Below, one piece after another: positions 1-8,914 of a DNA stretch of 64,000 nucleotides (position 1 is its first letter; each line of letters starts with the position of its first letter). Source of the DNA: Hydrogenovibrio crunogenus (lineage in GTDB: Bacteria > Pseudomonadota > Gammaproteobacteria > Thiomicrospirales > Thiomicrospiraceae); contig NZ_CP032096.1 of assembly GCF_004786015.1 (NCBI RefSeq), positions 2,046,001 to 2,110,000 on the forward strand, read 5' to 3'. The notes below the pieces were generated by a model. That model was not told the origin of the DNA, did not search any database, and was given only the letters and a program-made list of their open reading frames with translations. The translations under genes were made by a program, and so were the position numbers.

Positions 1-76
1 TGCCGACTGGTTAAAGCAAGTGCATGAAGTGCGCATGGAATTTGTCAAACACGCCAAGTCTAAAGGGTTAATTTAA
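1..76 (+). CDS. C-terminal end of an unidentified protein (partial)
   Basis: The frame is open from the window edge (first complete codon at base 2) and ends with TAA at 74-76. Only 24 residues are visible, charged and probably helical, ending KSKGLI. Too little is present to name a family. The last 9 bases overlap convergently with the 3' end of the PilZ gene on the other strand. Confidence 0.55.
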   Translation, partial: ADWLKQVHEVRMEFVKHAKSKGLI

Positions 77-994
77 CAAGTCGTCAGGAACCATTTTCAT
101 CGCATCTTGTAACTCACAATGTTGCTCAAAAAGCGTTATTTTTTGCGCATGTTCATTACTCAGAAATTCAAATTCAACGGCAACTCGGTATGAAAATTCT
201 GCACTTTTCAGTTTTTTATTTAAAACAATTTTGCCTCGGCAAACCAAGATGTGATCATCCAGCTGCATAAAAACATTCATATGTGCAAAGTTTTCAAACT
301 TCTGATTGGTCAAAAAACTGAATCCACCCGCGCTTAAATTAATCTTTTGAACAGCCCAGGTTTCCGGGTCAGAAATAGAATGATATGCCTCTTTTAAACG
401 CCCTAAAATGGTTTCATATAAATTCAACCGCTCAATCAAAAGAATCAATGCTTTTGCCGGCGCAATCCCTTTGTCACTTAACTCTTTCAAGTTTTTGACA
501 TAGTCTCGTTCGTTAAAGTTCGGCTTGATTTTTCTGGGAAATAAAAAGATTTTTCCATCAATACTGTTCTCTACCGATTCAATCAATTCATGAATATGAT
601 CAGTCAGTTGTAAGAAAAACCCTTCTATCAATGGGCCGACTTTCGACTCGTTGCGAACATCGGGTAGTTTATGTTTATGGTCTTCTCTTAAACGGAACTT
701 ATAATCCGATCTCAAACGCGGATCGACCTGATCAATCAAATCATCCAATAACCAAGCCATATAATTAATTCGATGATTCAGCATATAAAAGATATGTAAA
801 GCGTCCGATTCGGCTGAAAAAGCTTCTGCCAACAGTTCTTTGATCGTTAGGTTTAAATGTTCGAGATGCGCTTCTTCCTGCTCTGAAATTAATTTTTTTC
901 GATTTACTTTCAGAACATATCCCTTATCGTCGACGGTTTCAAAATACAAAGGAACCTCAACATCATATCGAAAAAAACGTCTTACATTTGCCAT
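68..994 (-). CDS. PilZ-domain protein, probable c-di-GMP receptor
   Basis: A 308-residue soluble protein. The N-terminus carries RRFFRYDVEVPLYF (residues 5-18), resembling the arginine motif of PilZ domains, and the second PilZ motif NLSAGG lies at about 219-224, followed by beta-strand-like sequence ending YRVAVEFEF. The two halves of the motif are separated by some 200 mostly helical residues, so this is not a minimal PilZ. Start ATG has a good AAGGA Shine-Dalgarno 7 bases upstream. The expected role is binding c-di-GMP and passing the signal to an unknown target. It lies downstream of the esterase gene on the same strand, 65 bases away. The family call is firm; the target is not visible. 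Confidence 0.75.
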   Translation of the reverse strand: MANVRRFFRYDVEVPLYFETVDDKGYVLKVNRKKLISEQEEAHLEHLNLTIKELLAEAFSAESDALHIFYMLNHRINYMAWLLDDLIDQVDPRLRSDYKFRLREDHKHKLPDVRNESKVGPLIEGFFLQLTDHIHELIESVENSIDGKIFLFPRKIKPNFNERDYVKNLKELSDKGIAPAKALILLIERLNLYETILGRLKEAYHSISDPETWAVQKINLSAGGFSFLTNQKFENFAHMNVFMQLDDHILVCRGKIVLNKKLKSAEFSYRVAVEFEFLSNEHAQKITLFEQHCELQDAMKMVPDDLLN

Positions 995-1045
995 CTAACT
1001 TTCCTTAATCCGCTTTTCAAATGCGTCTGTCATCTGCTGTTTCTC

Positions 1046-1055
1046 CCAGGCCTGG
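1046..1055. repeat. CCAGGCCTGG palindromic repeat copy
   Basis: Exact 10-bp copy just after the esterase stop codon. Followed on the plus strand by CTATTTA, a weak form of the T-rich tail. No run of T strong enough to make it a convincing terminator. Confidence 0.85.
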
Positions 1056-1059
1056 CTAT

Positions 1060-1731
1060 TTATTGAATATTCAAACATTGTCGAACAAAAGCCGCCATGT
1101 CTTTTATTTCATCCAAACACACTTGATGCTGCATCGGGTAAGTGTGCCACTGAGGTTGAAATCCTAATTCCGTCAATGCTTGACGAGATTGCTCGGCAAC
1201 AAAAAATGGACAAACCGGGTCGTCCATCCCATGAGCCATAAAAACAGGGCAGCTTTTAGGTTGCATGTATTTTCCCTTGCGAGCTTCAGGATCAGGAAAG
1301 TATGTCGACAACGCCATCATCCCGGCTAATGGTTTTTCAAACGTTAAACCGGCATTCAAAATAACCACTCCTCCTTGAGAAAACCCTGCTAAGACTATTT
1401 TATCACTCTCAATGCCTGAAAAAATCTGAGATTCAATCAAATCGTGCACTACTGTGACACTCTGATCAATTCCTTCCCAATCCACATCGTGAATAAGATT
1501 TAAAGATCGAATGTCATACCATGCTGTCATTTCGCTCCCTAGGTTAACCGTGACTGGCATTTTCCTGGCTGTAGGAAAAACAAAACGAACAGAATGATTC
1601 TCAGGTAACCCAAGCTCTGGAACAATATTTTCAAAGTCATGGCCGTCTGCGCCAAGCCCATGCAACCAAATCACGCAAGCCTCGGCTTGAGCATTTGGCT
1701 CTAGAATAATCGGGGGCTGAACAGCATCCAT
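1060..1731 (-). CDS. Alpha/beta hydrolase, carboxylesterase/lysophospholipase family
   Basis: 223 residues, the usual size for the small bacterial carboxylesterase (EstB/YpfH-like) family. It shows the oxyanion region WLHGLGADGHDF (22-33), the nucleophile elbow GFSQGG with Ser118, Asp171 in GMDDPV and His202 in PMQHQV. The last motif is usually GH-[EQ]-V, so MQHQV is a small departure that keeps the histidine. It probably hydrolyses short acyl esters in the cytoplasm; the natural substrate cannot be read from sequence. AAGGA lies 8 bases before the ATG. A CCAGGCCTGG repeat follows the stop codon by 4 bases. Confidence 0.85.
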   Translation of the reverse strand: MDAVQPPIILEPNAQAEACVIWLHGLGADGHDFENIVPELGLPENHSVRFVFPTARKMPVTVNLGSEMTAWYDIRSLNLIHDVDWEGIDQSVTVVHDLIESQIFSGIESDKIVLAGFSQGGVVILNAGLTFEKPLAGMMALSTYFPDPEARKGKYMQPKSCPVFMAHGMDDPVCPFFVAEQSRQALTELGFQPQWHTYPMQHQVCLDEIKDMAAFVRQCLNIQ

Positions 1732-1873
1732 AAAACACTTCCTTATTTGATAATTGTGGTTGATGGCTATTTTAACGAAAAACCAAGCGTTATTTGCACT
1801 GCAAGGCCTTTAAAGTTTTTAATTTAACCAAGGGATAAGATAAAATAATCGCTTTACTGTTTTGGATAGTTCA

Positions 1874-2077
1874 ATGCCTTATTTATCTGTTGCGACACAA
1901 AAAAAATATTCTGCTGTTATCGTAGCTTTCTCGATCGCATTAATGACGTCTTCATTAACAGGATGCGGCAAAAAAGGACCTTTGTATTTACCGGAAACCC
2001 CTCCTGAAGAAGCCAAGGTCACTCCAGAACCAAAACAACCGCCTCAAGAACAAGAAACAGAACAGGAACAACCATGA
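1874..2077 (+). CDS. lptM: LptM-like small lipoprotein
   Basis: 67 residues from the ATG at 1874; an in-frame TTG at 1862 would add four residues but has no ribosome-binding site. A hydrophobic signal segment ends in the lipobox LTGC, followed at once by GKKGPLYLPE, the hallmark of the YifL/LptM family. The remainder is a Pro/Glu/Gln-rich tail. In E. coli LptM is an outer-membrane lipoprotein that helps LptD mature. Its stop overlaps the lysA start as ATGA, and the lptM-lysA order is conserved in many gammaproteobacteria, supporting both calls. Confidence 0.85.
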   Translation: MPYLSVATQKKYSAVIVAFSIALMTSSLTGCGKKGPLYLPETPPEEAKVTPEPKQPPQEQETEQEQP

Positions 2078-3330
2078 GTCAGAGCCCAATTTTCCATTAC
2101 CAAAACAACACGCTTCATGCCGAAGGCTGCCCCTTAGACACTCTGGCTCAAAAATACGGCACGCCATTATACGTGTATTCCCGCCAAGCATTTGAAGAAC
2201 GCTGGCGTGAATTTGATGAAGCGTTTGGCCGCCAACCGCATTTAGTGTGTTATGCAGTCAAGACCAATTCCAACATTGCAATCTTAAACCTCTTGGCCCG
2301 TTTAGGCTCTGGGTTTGATATCGTCTCTCAAGGAGAGCTTGAACGTGTTTTGCGCGCGGGTGGAGATCCTTCTAAAGTGGTTTTTTCAGGAGTCGCAAAA
2401 AAATCTTCTGAAATCGAACGAGCCCTAACAGTCGGTATTCGTTGTTTTAATATAGAATCTCACGCCGAGTTAGATCGTATTCAAGCAGTTGCCAAAAAAC
2501 TGAATAAAATCGCTCCAATTTCCATACGCGTCAACCCTGATGTAGATGCCAAAACCCATCCTTACATTTCGACTGGATTGAAAGATAACAAGTTCGGAGT
2601 CGACATCAATACTGCCCCAGCTTTATATGCTGATGCCCAAGCGCTCTCGCATATCGACATCATCGGGATTGATTGTCACATCGGTTCTCAACTTACGGAA
2701 ATCACCCCTTTCGTCGATGCGCTTGATCGAGTTTTAGAGCTTAAAAAGACCTTAACGGATCAAGGTATCAACATCCACCACTTGGATTTGGGAGGCGGTC
2801 TAGGCATTCAATACACAGATGAAACGCCGCCGGAAATCGCTGATTACATTCAGGCATTATTGAAAAAGCTGAATGATGCTTCAATTGAAGTCATTATCGA
2901 ACCGGGACGCGCCATTGCCGGTAATGCAGGGGTGTTAGTGACTGAGGTTGAATACCTTAAACCAACGGAACACAAAAACTTTGCCATCATTGATGCCGCA
3001 ATGAATGATTTAATTCGCCCCGCACTTTATCAGTCACATCAAACCATTCAACCGGTCACCCCTAGAACAGACGGTGAGGATGTTGAATGGGATTTAGTCG
3101 GTCCGGTTTGCGAAACGGGAGATTTTTTAGGGAAGCAACGTAAGCTGAACTTAAAAGCAGGCGATTATCTGGCAGTCATGTCCTCAGGCGCTTATGGCTT
3201 TACCATGAGTTCAAACTACAATACACGAACGCGCGCCGCTGAGATCCTGGTTGACCATAAACAAGCTTATGAAATTCGCCCACGGGAAACTTATAATGAC
3301 TTAATGGGAACTGAAAAACTCATCCCTTAA
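2074..3330 (+). CDS. lysA: Diaminopimelate decarboxylase
   Basis: 418 residues, a typical fold-III PLP decarboxylase. The PLP lysine is K63 in CYAVKTNSN; the glycine-rich phosphate loop HLDLGGGLGI and the EPGRAIAGNAG segment are present, and VCETGD near the C-terminus supplies the catalytic cysteine. It converts meso-diaminopimelate to L-lysine, the last step of lysine synthesis. Translation is coupled to lptM by a 4-base overlap. A strong terminator follows. Confidence 0.95.
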   Translation: MSQSPIFHYQNNTLHAEGCPLDTLAQKYGTPLYVYSRQAFEERWREFDEAFGRQPHLVCYAVKTNSNIAILNLLARLGSGFDIVSQGELERVLRAGGDPSKVVFSGVAKKSSEIERALTVGIRCFNIESHAELDRIQAVAKKLNKIAPISIRVNPDVDAKTHPYISTGLKDNKFGVDINTAPALYADAQALSHIDIIGIDCHIGSQLTEITPFVDALDRVLELKKTLTDQGINIHHLDLGGGLGIQYTDETPPEIADYIQALLKKLNDASIEVIIEPGRAIAGNAGVLVTEVEYLKPTEHKNFAIIDAAMNDLIRPALYQSHQTIQPVTPRTDGEDVEWDLVGPVCETGDFLGKQRKLNLKAGDYLAVMSSGAYGFTMSSNYNTRTRAAEILVDHKQAYEIRPRETYNDLMGTEKLIP

Positions 3331-3355
3331 TAGATAAACATTAAGCTTATAAAAG

Positions 3356-3380
3356 AGCCCCGATTATCGGGGCTTTTTTT
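3356..3380 (+). terminator. Intrinsic terminator of lptM-lysA
   Basis: Perfect 8-bp stem AGCCCCGA/TCGGGGCT with a TTA loop, followed by seven T. It lies between lysA and the converging gene at 3394. Confidence 0.9.
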
Positions 3381-3393
3381 ATAGCGTAACAAC

Positions 3394-4527
3394 TCAGAAT
3401 GACTCTTTTCCTACGAGCCATAAATGCCAGAAGCTAAGCTGTTGAGAGCTTGGTAGTTGATTCTCTGGCTGGCGAATACGGCGTATTTTAGGCATTTCAT
3501 CGTCATCCAGACCGGCTGCTTCTTCGCGCAAAACAGCCACGGCAACCCCCTCTATTTCTGCGGCCCATAAGGAAACCTTTCCGGCCTGAAAGTCGGCCCA
3601 ATCCGTTAACCAGTAATGCGACTGCAAACGACTTAATGCCATCCAAGAGGCATATTCGGTGAGCTGAACAGGTTTCTTATTTAATGTCAGTATGCCGCTG
3701 TCCCCTAACTCAAAAGACCACCAGGCCTGGTAGATTTTTTCGACATCCACCAGATACCGGCATTGACCAATTTTATTGACCTCTTCTGTAGGAAGTTGTA
3801 AAAAGGCTGCTAATCGAAAGGTATCCTCTAACTGCGCAATCATACTTTGACATTGCATTGGACGACACGGCAACTGCGCCAAGCTGACATGTAAGCGAGA
3901 GCCAATCAATTGCGGAAAACGCGCCGCCAAAGACAATGCCATTGAATTGACTCTAGGCAAGGTCTGCAAAGCTGATAACCGCGCTTCATCTAAAATACAC
4001 GTCTCAACAAATTCAGAAATTTCAGAAGTAACGTAACGCAGTCGAAGTTTGCGCAAGAATTGCACCGTTTCCTTTTTACCTGGCCAGCCCAACTGCTCAA
4101 CCACTTGCGTGCGCTTATCCTGTAACAGAGCAACAATGTCGGCTTCCGTTAATTTAGAAGCAACCAAACGCCAAGCCAACATAGGAGAATGATCCAACAG
4201 CTCCAGCAGTTGTGGATAACGCCCAACATAATGAAGCAAATGCAACTGATGGGTTGGAAACAACGCACAACTTTCCAGTACCCATGCAGGAATCTGTTTT
4301 TTCCAAAAACTGAGCTGGGAATATGACGACCACTCTAGAACAGACAGGTTTTTAGGATAATCAGGAATCGGTTCCGACCCCATCATCATCGCATCCCAAC
4401 CGGGAATCGAAAACACCCCATATTTCGGCATCCAACGACGGCAATCGACCCATAAGGTCTGCGCTTCGTCATCCCAAAAACAGTGTTTCGCAAGTTGCCT
4501 TTCTTGTGTGGACAATACGGGTTTCAT
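3394..4527 (-). CDS. Protein of unknown function
   Basis: 377 residues without a signal peptide, membrane segment or family motif that I recognise. It is rich in Trp and Leu, with a helical central part (about 90-260) that looks like a repeat-type or all-alpha fold. The C-terminus carries an acidic stretch (GLDDDEMPK) followed by a basic one. It lies 9 bases downstream of rlmI on the same strand and is probably co-transcribed. Codon use resembles the neighbours, so it is likely a resident gene. A CCAGGCCTGG copy inside it encodes QAW. Confidence 0.7.
   Translation of the reverse strand: MKPVLSTQERQLAKHCFWDDEAQTLWVDCRRWMPKYGVFSIPGWDAMMMGSEPIPDYPKNLSVLEWSSYSQLSFWKKQIPAWVLESCALFPTHQLHLLHYVGRYPQLLELLDHSPMLAWRLVASKLTEADIVALLQDKRTQVVEQLGWPGKKETVQFLRKLRLRYVTSEISEFVETCILDEARLSALQTLPRVNSMALSLAARFPQLIGSRLHVSLAQLPCRPMQCQSMIAQLEDTFRLAAFLQLPTEEVNKIGQCRYLVDVEKIYQAWWSFELGDSGILTLNKKPVQLTEYASWMALSRLQSHYWLTDWADFQAGKVSLWAAEIEGVAVAVLREEAAGLDDDEMPKIRRIRQPENQLPSSQQLSFWHLWLVGKESF
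3721..3730. repeat. CCAGGCCTGG copy inside a gene
   Basis: Exact copy within the unknown gene at 3394-4527, encoding Gln-Ala-Trp on the coding (minus) strand. The plus strand continues TAGATTTTTT, the T-rich tail. Confidence 0.85.
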
Positions 4528-4536
4528 GAAACGACC

Positions 4537-5733
4537 TTACCAGCTTTTAGACACTTTAAAGAAAAAGGTTTTAATATATTCCGTTTCCGGAATCGCCGGA
4601 TGAATAGGGTGATCGGGACCTTGATGCCCTTGCTCGAACATTTGAATGTTGCGATCAATATGGCGAGACGCTAGTTGAATCTGTTGTAACAAAGCATCTC
4701 GGCTCATATGATGTGAGCAGGAAGCCGACACCAAAATGCCGTCAGTATTTAGCAGACGCATCGCCAACTCATTGATACGACGATAGCCATCAGCTCCGGC
4801 TTTAAAATCTTTTTTACGCTTAACAAATGCCGGTGGATCCACAATCACCACATCATATTTATGCGCTTCAGTTGCCAGCGCTTTTAAGACATCAAATGCA
4901 TTTCCTTCAATCGTGATGACTTTTTCTGCCACACCGTTGAGTTCGGCATTACGGTCCACACCATCCAAAGCAAAAGTAGAGGCATCAACACACGTCACTT
5001 CTTTCGCTCCCGCCACGGCAGCCTCAATCCCCCAGCCGCCCAAATAACTGAACACATCCAAAACGGTTTTATCTTTAACAAAGTCCTGCAAACGTCCTCT
5101 CGCTATACGATGGTCATAGAACCAACCGGTTTTTTGTCCATCCTCTGTCGGGATGGCAAACTTAGCACCATTTTCTTCAATTACAATCTCGTCCGGTAAT
5201 GGCCCGATGGCGACTTCAGTATAGAGTGAAAGCCCCTCCAACTCTCGACTAGGGCTATCATTTCTCAATACCAACGCTTGAGGGTGATATAAATTCTCAA
5301 TGGTCTGCACCAATTCCTCTTTTAAAGCTTCCATGCCAGCTGTAGTAATTTGTGCGACAAAAACATCGCCGAAACGGTCAATCACCAACCCTGGCAAACC
5401 ATCTGACTCACCAAACACCAAACGATAAAAGGGCGCATCAAAATTCGCTTCACGCAATGCTTGTGCTGCTTGAATCCGCTTCTTTAAAAATGCTTGGTTA
5501 AACTGCACTTTCGGGTTGCGACTCAATAAACGACCACAAATCAGAGTATTCGGATTAACATAAGCCACCCCTATGGCCTTACCATTAGCTGCTTCAACCG
5601 TGACAACCTGACCGGCTTCAAAATTTTTCAAAGGCGAGACCTGATTGTCAATTTCATTACTGAAAATCCACAAATGACCCTGCTTTAAGCGCTTATCTTC
5701 GTTTTTCTTTAATCTTATCGCTGACATAGTCAT
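4537..5733 (-). CDS. rlmI: 23S rRNA (cytosine-C5) methyltransferase, RlmI family
   Basis: 398 residues, close to E. coli RlmI (396). An N-terminal PUA-like domain (LKQGHLWIFSNEI) precedes a central RNA-binding part and a Rossmann methyltransferase: FSYLGGWGIEAAVAGA binds S-adenosylmethionine, VDPPAF is motif IV, and SASCSHHMS holds the catalytic cysteine. RlmI makes m5C1962 in 23S rRNA. The start ATG at 5733 has CAGGAG 7 bases upstream. A long hairpin with a T-run sits just before that site. Confidence 0.88.
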   Translation of the reverse strand: MTMSAIRLKKNEDKRLKQGHLWIFSNEIDNQVSPLKNFEAGQVVTVEAANGKAIGVAYVNPNTLICGRLLSRNPKVQFNQAFLKKRIQAAQALREANFDAPFYRLVFGESDGLPGLVIDRFGDVFVAQITTAGMEALKEELVQTIENLYHPQALVLRNDSPSRELEGLSLYTEVAIGPLPDEIVIEENGAKFAIPTEDGQKTGWFYDHRIARGRLQDFVKDKTVLDVFSYLGGWGIEAAVAGAKEVTCVDASTFALDGVDRNAELNGVAEKVITIEGNAFDVLKALATEAHKYDVVIVDPPAFVKRKKDFKAGADGYRRINELAMRLLNTDGILVSASCSHHMSRDALLQQIQLASRHIDRNIQMFEQGHQGPDHPIHPAIPETEYIKTFFFKVSKSW

Positions 5734-5748
5734 GCTTTCTCCTGAAAC

Positions 5749-5803
5749 AAAAAGGGCATGTGGATGAAAAAGATGGTTTGCATCTCCTCATCTCGCACGC
5801 CCT
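5749..5803 (-). terminator. Nested hairpin with T-run between gcvH and rlmI
   Basis: On the minus strand, AGGGCGTG pairs with CACATGCCCT (one mismatch), enclosing GATGA/TCATC and an inner GATG/CATC. The stem ends in CCC followed by five T. Its base is about 7 bases before the rlmI Shine-Dalgarno. It would end gcvH transcription or attenuate read-through into rlmI. Confidence 0.5.
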
Positions 5804-5888
5804 CATTGTTAATACATATTGACGTATATCTAAACGACGATACGCCTTTACTCCCTTAGCAAACAATACTTGAGCTAAGTGAACTTAA

Positions 5889-6275
5889 TTACTGGTCAAT
5901 CAACCCTTGATAATCCGAGTCGGACAGCAAACCATCCATTTCCGATAGATCATGTGGTGCCAACTTAAACAACCACCCGCCATCATAAGGTTCATCATTG
6001 ACGCGTTCGGGTTCATCTTCTAATTCGGTATTGACGGCAACCACTTCCCCGCTCAATGGAGAAAAAATATCGGATGCCGCTTTGACAGACTCTAACGACA
6101 TGATTTCTTCGCCTTGTGCAATGTCCGCACCGATTTCCGGTAAATGCACATCCATCAAGTCACCTAAAGATTCTTGTGCAAAATCGGTGATACCCACCAC
6201 CGCATGCCCTTCTTCATCCAGATAAACCCATTCATGCGAATCTGCATATTTTAAATGACTTGGTAACACACTCAC
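5889..6275 (-). CDS. gcvH: Glycine cleavage system H protein
   Basis: 128 residues. The lipoylation site is K65 in SLESVKAASDI, and the surrounding pattern (HEWVYLDEEG, VGITDFAQESLGDL, GWLFKL) is that of true GcvH. It carries the aminomethyl intermediate between the P, T and L proteins, and can also be a lipoyl carrier. No gcvT or gcvP is nearby, so the gene stands alone here. I looked for tandem glycine riboswitch motifs upstream (6276-6470) and saw none. Confidence 0.93.
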   Translation of the reverse strand: MSVLPSHLKYADSHEWVYLDEEGHAVVGITDFAQESLGDLMDVHLPEIGADIAQGEEIMSLESVKAASDIFSPLSGEVVAVNTELEDEPERVNDEPYDGGWLFKLAPHDLSEMDGLLSDSDYQGLIDQ

Positions 6276-6421
6276 CGTGATTCTCCCACTAAATAAAGGG
6301 TGATAAAGTTGCCAGCATTGGCCTCAAAGCTGGCGCTGTAAAATAAAAAGAATGATACCAAAAATTGGCTGAAAAAACTTTTTTCATCCCCAAAAGCATC
6401 CGGAAAAATAGAATGGCAATC

Positions 6422-6447
6422 AAAAAAACAGCCAGGCCTGGCTGTTT
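6422..6447 (-). terminator. Terminator of the diguanylate cyclase gene, built on a CCAGGCCTGG copy
   Basis: A perfect 22-bp palindrome (11-bp arms, AAACAGCCAGG/CCTGGCTGTTT, no loop excess) centred on CCAGGCCTGG at 6432-6441, followed on the minus strand by seven T. It lies 24 bases after the stop codon at 6471. Confidence 0.85.
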
Positions 6448-6470
6448 GGACAAGACGGGAATTAACGAAT

Positions 6471-8357
6471 TTACGTTCGCTCTTCTACCTGGGTTTCAAT
6501 ACGGTTTCGGCCATTTTCTTTCGCTTTGTATAAGGCTTCATCGGCACGTTTATAGAAACTCTGAACGTTATCCCAGGAGTGTAGCTCAACCAACCCCATA
6601 CTAATGGTCAGTTTTTCAGGCACCTCTTTACTGGAAATTTCTTCCACAGAAGTCCGGATACGCTCGGAAATAATTAATGCATTTTCAAGGTTGGTTTCAG
6701 GCATCATAATGACAAATTCTTCCCCCCCAACACGACAGAACACATCTGTACTCCGTAACAATGGGCTGATGCTCTTCGCCAAACTTAGCAATACGACATC
6801 CCCCACATCATGACCATAGGTATCATTAATCTTTTTAAAGTGATCAATATCTATAAACGCCATTGAAAACGGTGATTGATAACGCTGATGACGTTTGATT
6901 TCTTGCTCAAGAGTGCGATTAAAGTAGTGCCTGTTATAAATGCCCGTCAATTCATCATGGATAATCAAATGCTCTAACTGGGATTTATAACGTTCTTCTT
7001 CTGTAATATCCGTCATCAATACACTGACATATTGATCCCCATAAGTATTGGATATTTCCGTTGCTTTCACCAAGAAAATATATTCTTTGCCATTCACTTG
7101 GACCTTTGCATAATGCGATTCGTTTTTATTTTGAATGACATGATTAAACCAGTAGACGCCGTTCATGTGACGCTTCAAGAACCCTTCTTCTGGCATAAAA
7201 AGCTCACAGATACAGTGGTGCTTTTCATGAAATTCGTCCAGTGTTTCGAATTCATTAAAAAACTCAAAAAAACGTTTATTGGCAAATAAAATTCGACGTT
7301 GATTGGAGACATATACAATTTCGGTTGAAGTGTTGAACACATCGAAAAAGAAACGTTTTTCAAACTCGGCTTGACGCTTAAAATACATCATCGCCAACAG
7401 CATCAACAATAAAGCAAAAATAAACACCGTAATGACAATGAACTGACGCTGGGTTTTCTGCACATTAACGAAAGCAAAATCCTCTAGCGACTTCAATGTG
7501 ACCCAAGTCGCCATCGGCTGGCCATGAATATCGTAAATCGGACGCGTCACCATCAATTGATCTTCAAACAAGACATAGTTGGAGCTGGAAAAAACTTTGT
7601 CTACGCCAAATTTTTTAATCAATGCCATATCACGGGTGTCGGCATCGCTGTTAGCGACATAATAATCGTCAATAAATTTACCTGTAAAGGCATTGGTCAG
7701 CTGCTTACGATACCGCTTGCTTACCAATACCACAGAGTGAACACCATTGGTTTCCGCCAAAGCATGGTCAATGGAATTCACTTGTGAAATAACATCCACC
7801 ATCCCAATAAATTGGTTGTTATCATCAAACAAAGGCACCATCGACTTAAACGTCAAAGCAAACTTGCCGACACTAAAGTTATTCATTCGGCGCGGATCTT
7901 GGATCAGCGCTGCGACATCTTGTCGCACTTTACTTAAATCATCACCGTGTTTTTTTGTCCAACTTCGTGCAATACTGATGCCGTTAGCATCAATCAGCTG
8001 AATCCAGACACCTTTATATTTCGTTAATGTTTTGAGTCGTTGACTGTAATTTTCCAGTTCTTTTTGAATCGATTTATCATTCTCTAACAAAGCTTTTTTA
8101 AAGTTTGGAGGTGAGGTCATTGCAACGGCTAAAGCATGCGTGGTGCTTTGCTTCTCCTGAATCATGACATCGACTTTTTCGGTTAAATTGGCTTTGTAAA
8201 ATTGAAACTCCTGATTGCGCGCAGTCTCAATTTGCCATTGATATAAAAAATAAATAATTGGAAGTGCAATTAAAATAAAAACCGCGCTTAAGGAAAAAAG
8301 TCGTTGGTTAAAAAATTGTGCAAAGTGTGGCATAGAGGGTTTATTTATTTTTATCAT
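6471..8357 (-). CDS. Membrane diguanylate cyclase with periplasmic Cache-like sensor and PAS
   Basis: 628 residues. One transmembrane segment at about 18-40, a periplasmic sensor to about 305, a second membrane segment (about 308-328), a PAS-like region (about 340-450) and a GGDEF domain. The active site GGEEF is at 544-548, and RSTD five residues before it is an intact RxxD inhibitory site, so it should make c-di-GMP with product feedback. The sensor contains ARSWTKKHGDDL, which recurs in the chemoreceptor at 44443-47955. Stands alone; a terminator follows. Confidence 0.9.
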   Translation of the reverse strand: MIKINKPSMPHFAQFFNQRLFSLSAVFILIALPIIYFLYQWQIETARNQEFQFYKANLTEKVDVMIQEKQSTTHALAVAMTSPPNFKKALLENDKSIQKELENYSQRLKTLTKYKGVWIQLIDANGISIARSWTKKHGDDLSKVRQDVAALIQDPRRMNNFSVGKFALTFKSMVPLFDDNNQFIGMVDVISQVNSIDHALAETNGVHSVVLVSKRYRKQLTNAFTGKFIDDYYVANSDADTRDMALIKKFGVDKVFSSSNYVLFEDQLMVTRPIYDIHGQPMATWVTLKSLEDFAFVNVQKTQRQFIVITVFIFALLLMLLAMMYFKRQAEFEKRFFFDVFNTSTEIVYVSNQRRILFANKRFFEFFNEFETLDEFHEKHHCICELFMPEEGFLKRHMNGVYWFNHVIQNKNESHYAKVQVNGKEYIFLVKATEISNTYGDQYVSVLMTDITEEERYKSQLEHLIIHDELTGIYNRHYFNRTLEQEIKRHQRYQSPFSMAFIDIDHFKKINDTYGHDVGDVVLLSLAKSISPLLRSTDVFCRVGGEEFVIMMPETNLENALIISERIRTSVEEISSKEVPEKLTISMGLVELHSWDNVQSFYKRADEALYKAKENGRNRIETQVEERT

Positions 8358-8483
8358 TATAAGTAGTCAATAATTTTCTTATTTTTTAAAGCAGATGTCC
8401 AATAAAACACCCCTTATTAAAAATAAGGGAATTTAATACACCTCTATTCGTTTCATATTCTCAACATTCGTTGAAAGACGACT

Positions 8484-8518
8484 GAGTATTCAGACAAAAA
8501 ATATTTTATAATAGCCGC
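8484..8518 (+). promoter_or_regulatory. Probable promoter of tRNA-Arg
   Basis: A perfect TATAAT at 8507-8512 lies about 30 bases before the mature tRNA and is followed by the GC-rich GCCGCGC, a discriminator type typical of stringently controlled stable-RNA promoters. No good -35 hexamer was found. Confidence 0.5.
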
Positions 8519-8541
8519 GCAAAGAGCACTCTTCTTCTATT

Positions 8542-8618
8542 GCGCCCGTAGCTCAGCTGGATAGAGCGTTGCCCTCCGGAGGCAAAGGTCTGGGGTTCGA
8601 ATCCCTTCGGGCGCACCA
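8542..8618 (+). tRNA. tRNA-Arg (anticodon CCG)
   Basis: 77 bases including an encoded CCA end. The acceptor stem GCGCCCG pairs with CGGGCGC, the D arm is GCTC/GAGC, the anticodon stem TTGCC/GGCAA encloses loop CTCCGGA (anticodon CCG at 8576-8578), and the T arm contains GGTTCGAATCC. It reads CGG arginine codons. Confidence 0.97.
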
Positions 8619-8914
8619 TTTATCTTCTGAATCTTCAAGCATTTATCTCACACAAACTTTACGTTTGCCATAAAGCATTCGCTTAAGTAACCATCTAATT
8701 AAGAAATAATTTTTCAAGAATTGAATAAAAAGAGTGGGAAGAGATTCTCGCCCCTAAATGCTCTTAGCATTCAGGGACTTATTTGTTAAATAAAACACGC
8801 TCAAAGCAGGAACAGTTCTTTATTTAAAAAATGAGCAAAAAAACGAAAACAACTGAAAAAAGATATAAAAAAACCCTTCAGTGAAAAATCAATAAAGGGC
8901 TTATAGAGTGATTT
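8619..8914. other. Gene-free stretch after tRNA-Arg
   Basis: AT-rich, without an open frame having a convincing start. It holds one hairpin at 8753-8774 (CCTAAATGCT/AGCATTCAGG, one mismatch, CTT loop), which may end the tRNA transcript. Near 8868-8900 a weak CCCTT/AAGGG hairpin followed by a T-run on the minus strand is the likely terminator of the cold-shock gene. Confidence 0.5.

Noticed and set aside
6276-6470. Glycine riboswitch before gcvH
   Set aside because: No tandem aptamer pattern is visible. The region holds only a spacer and the terminator of the converging-side gene.
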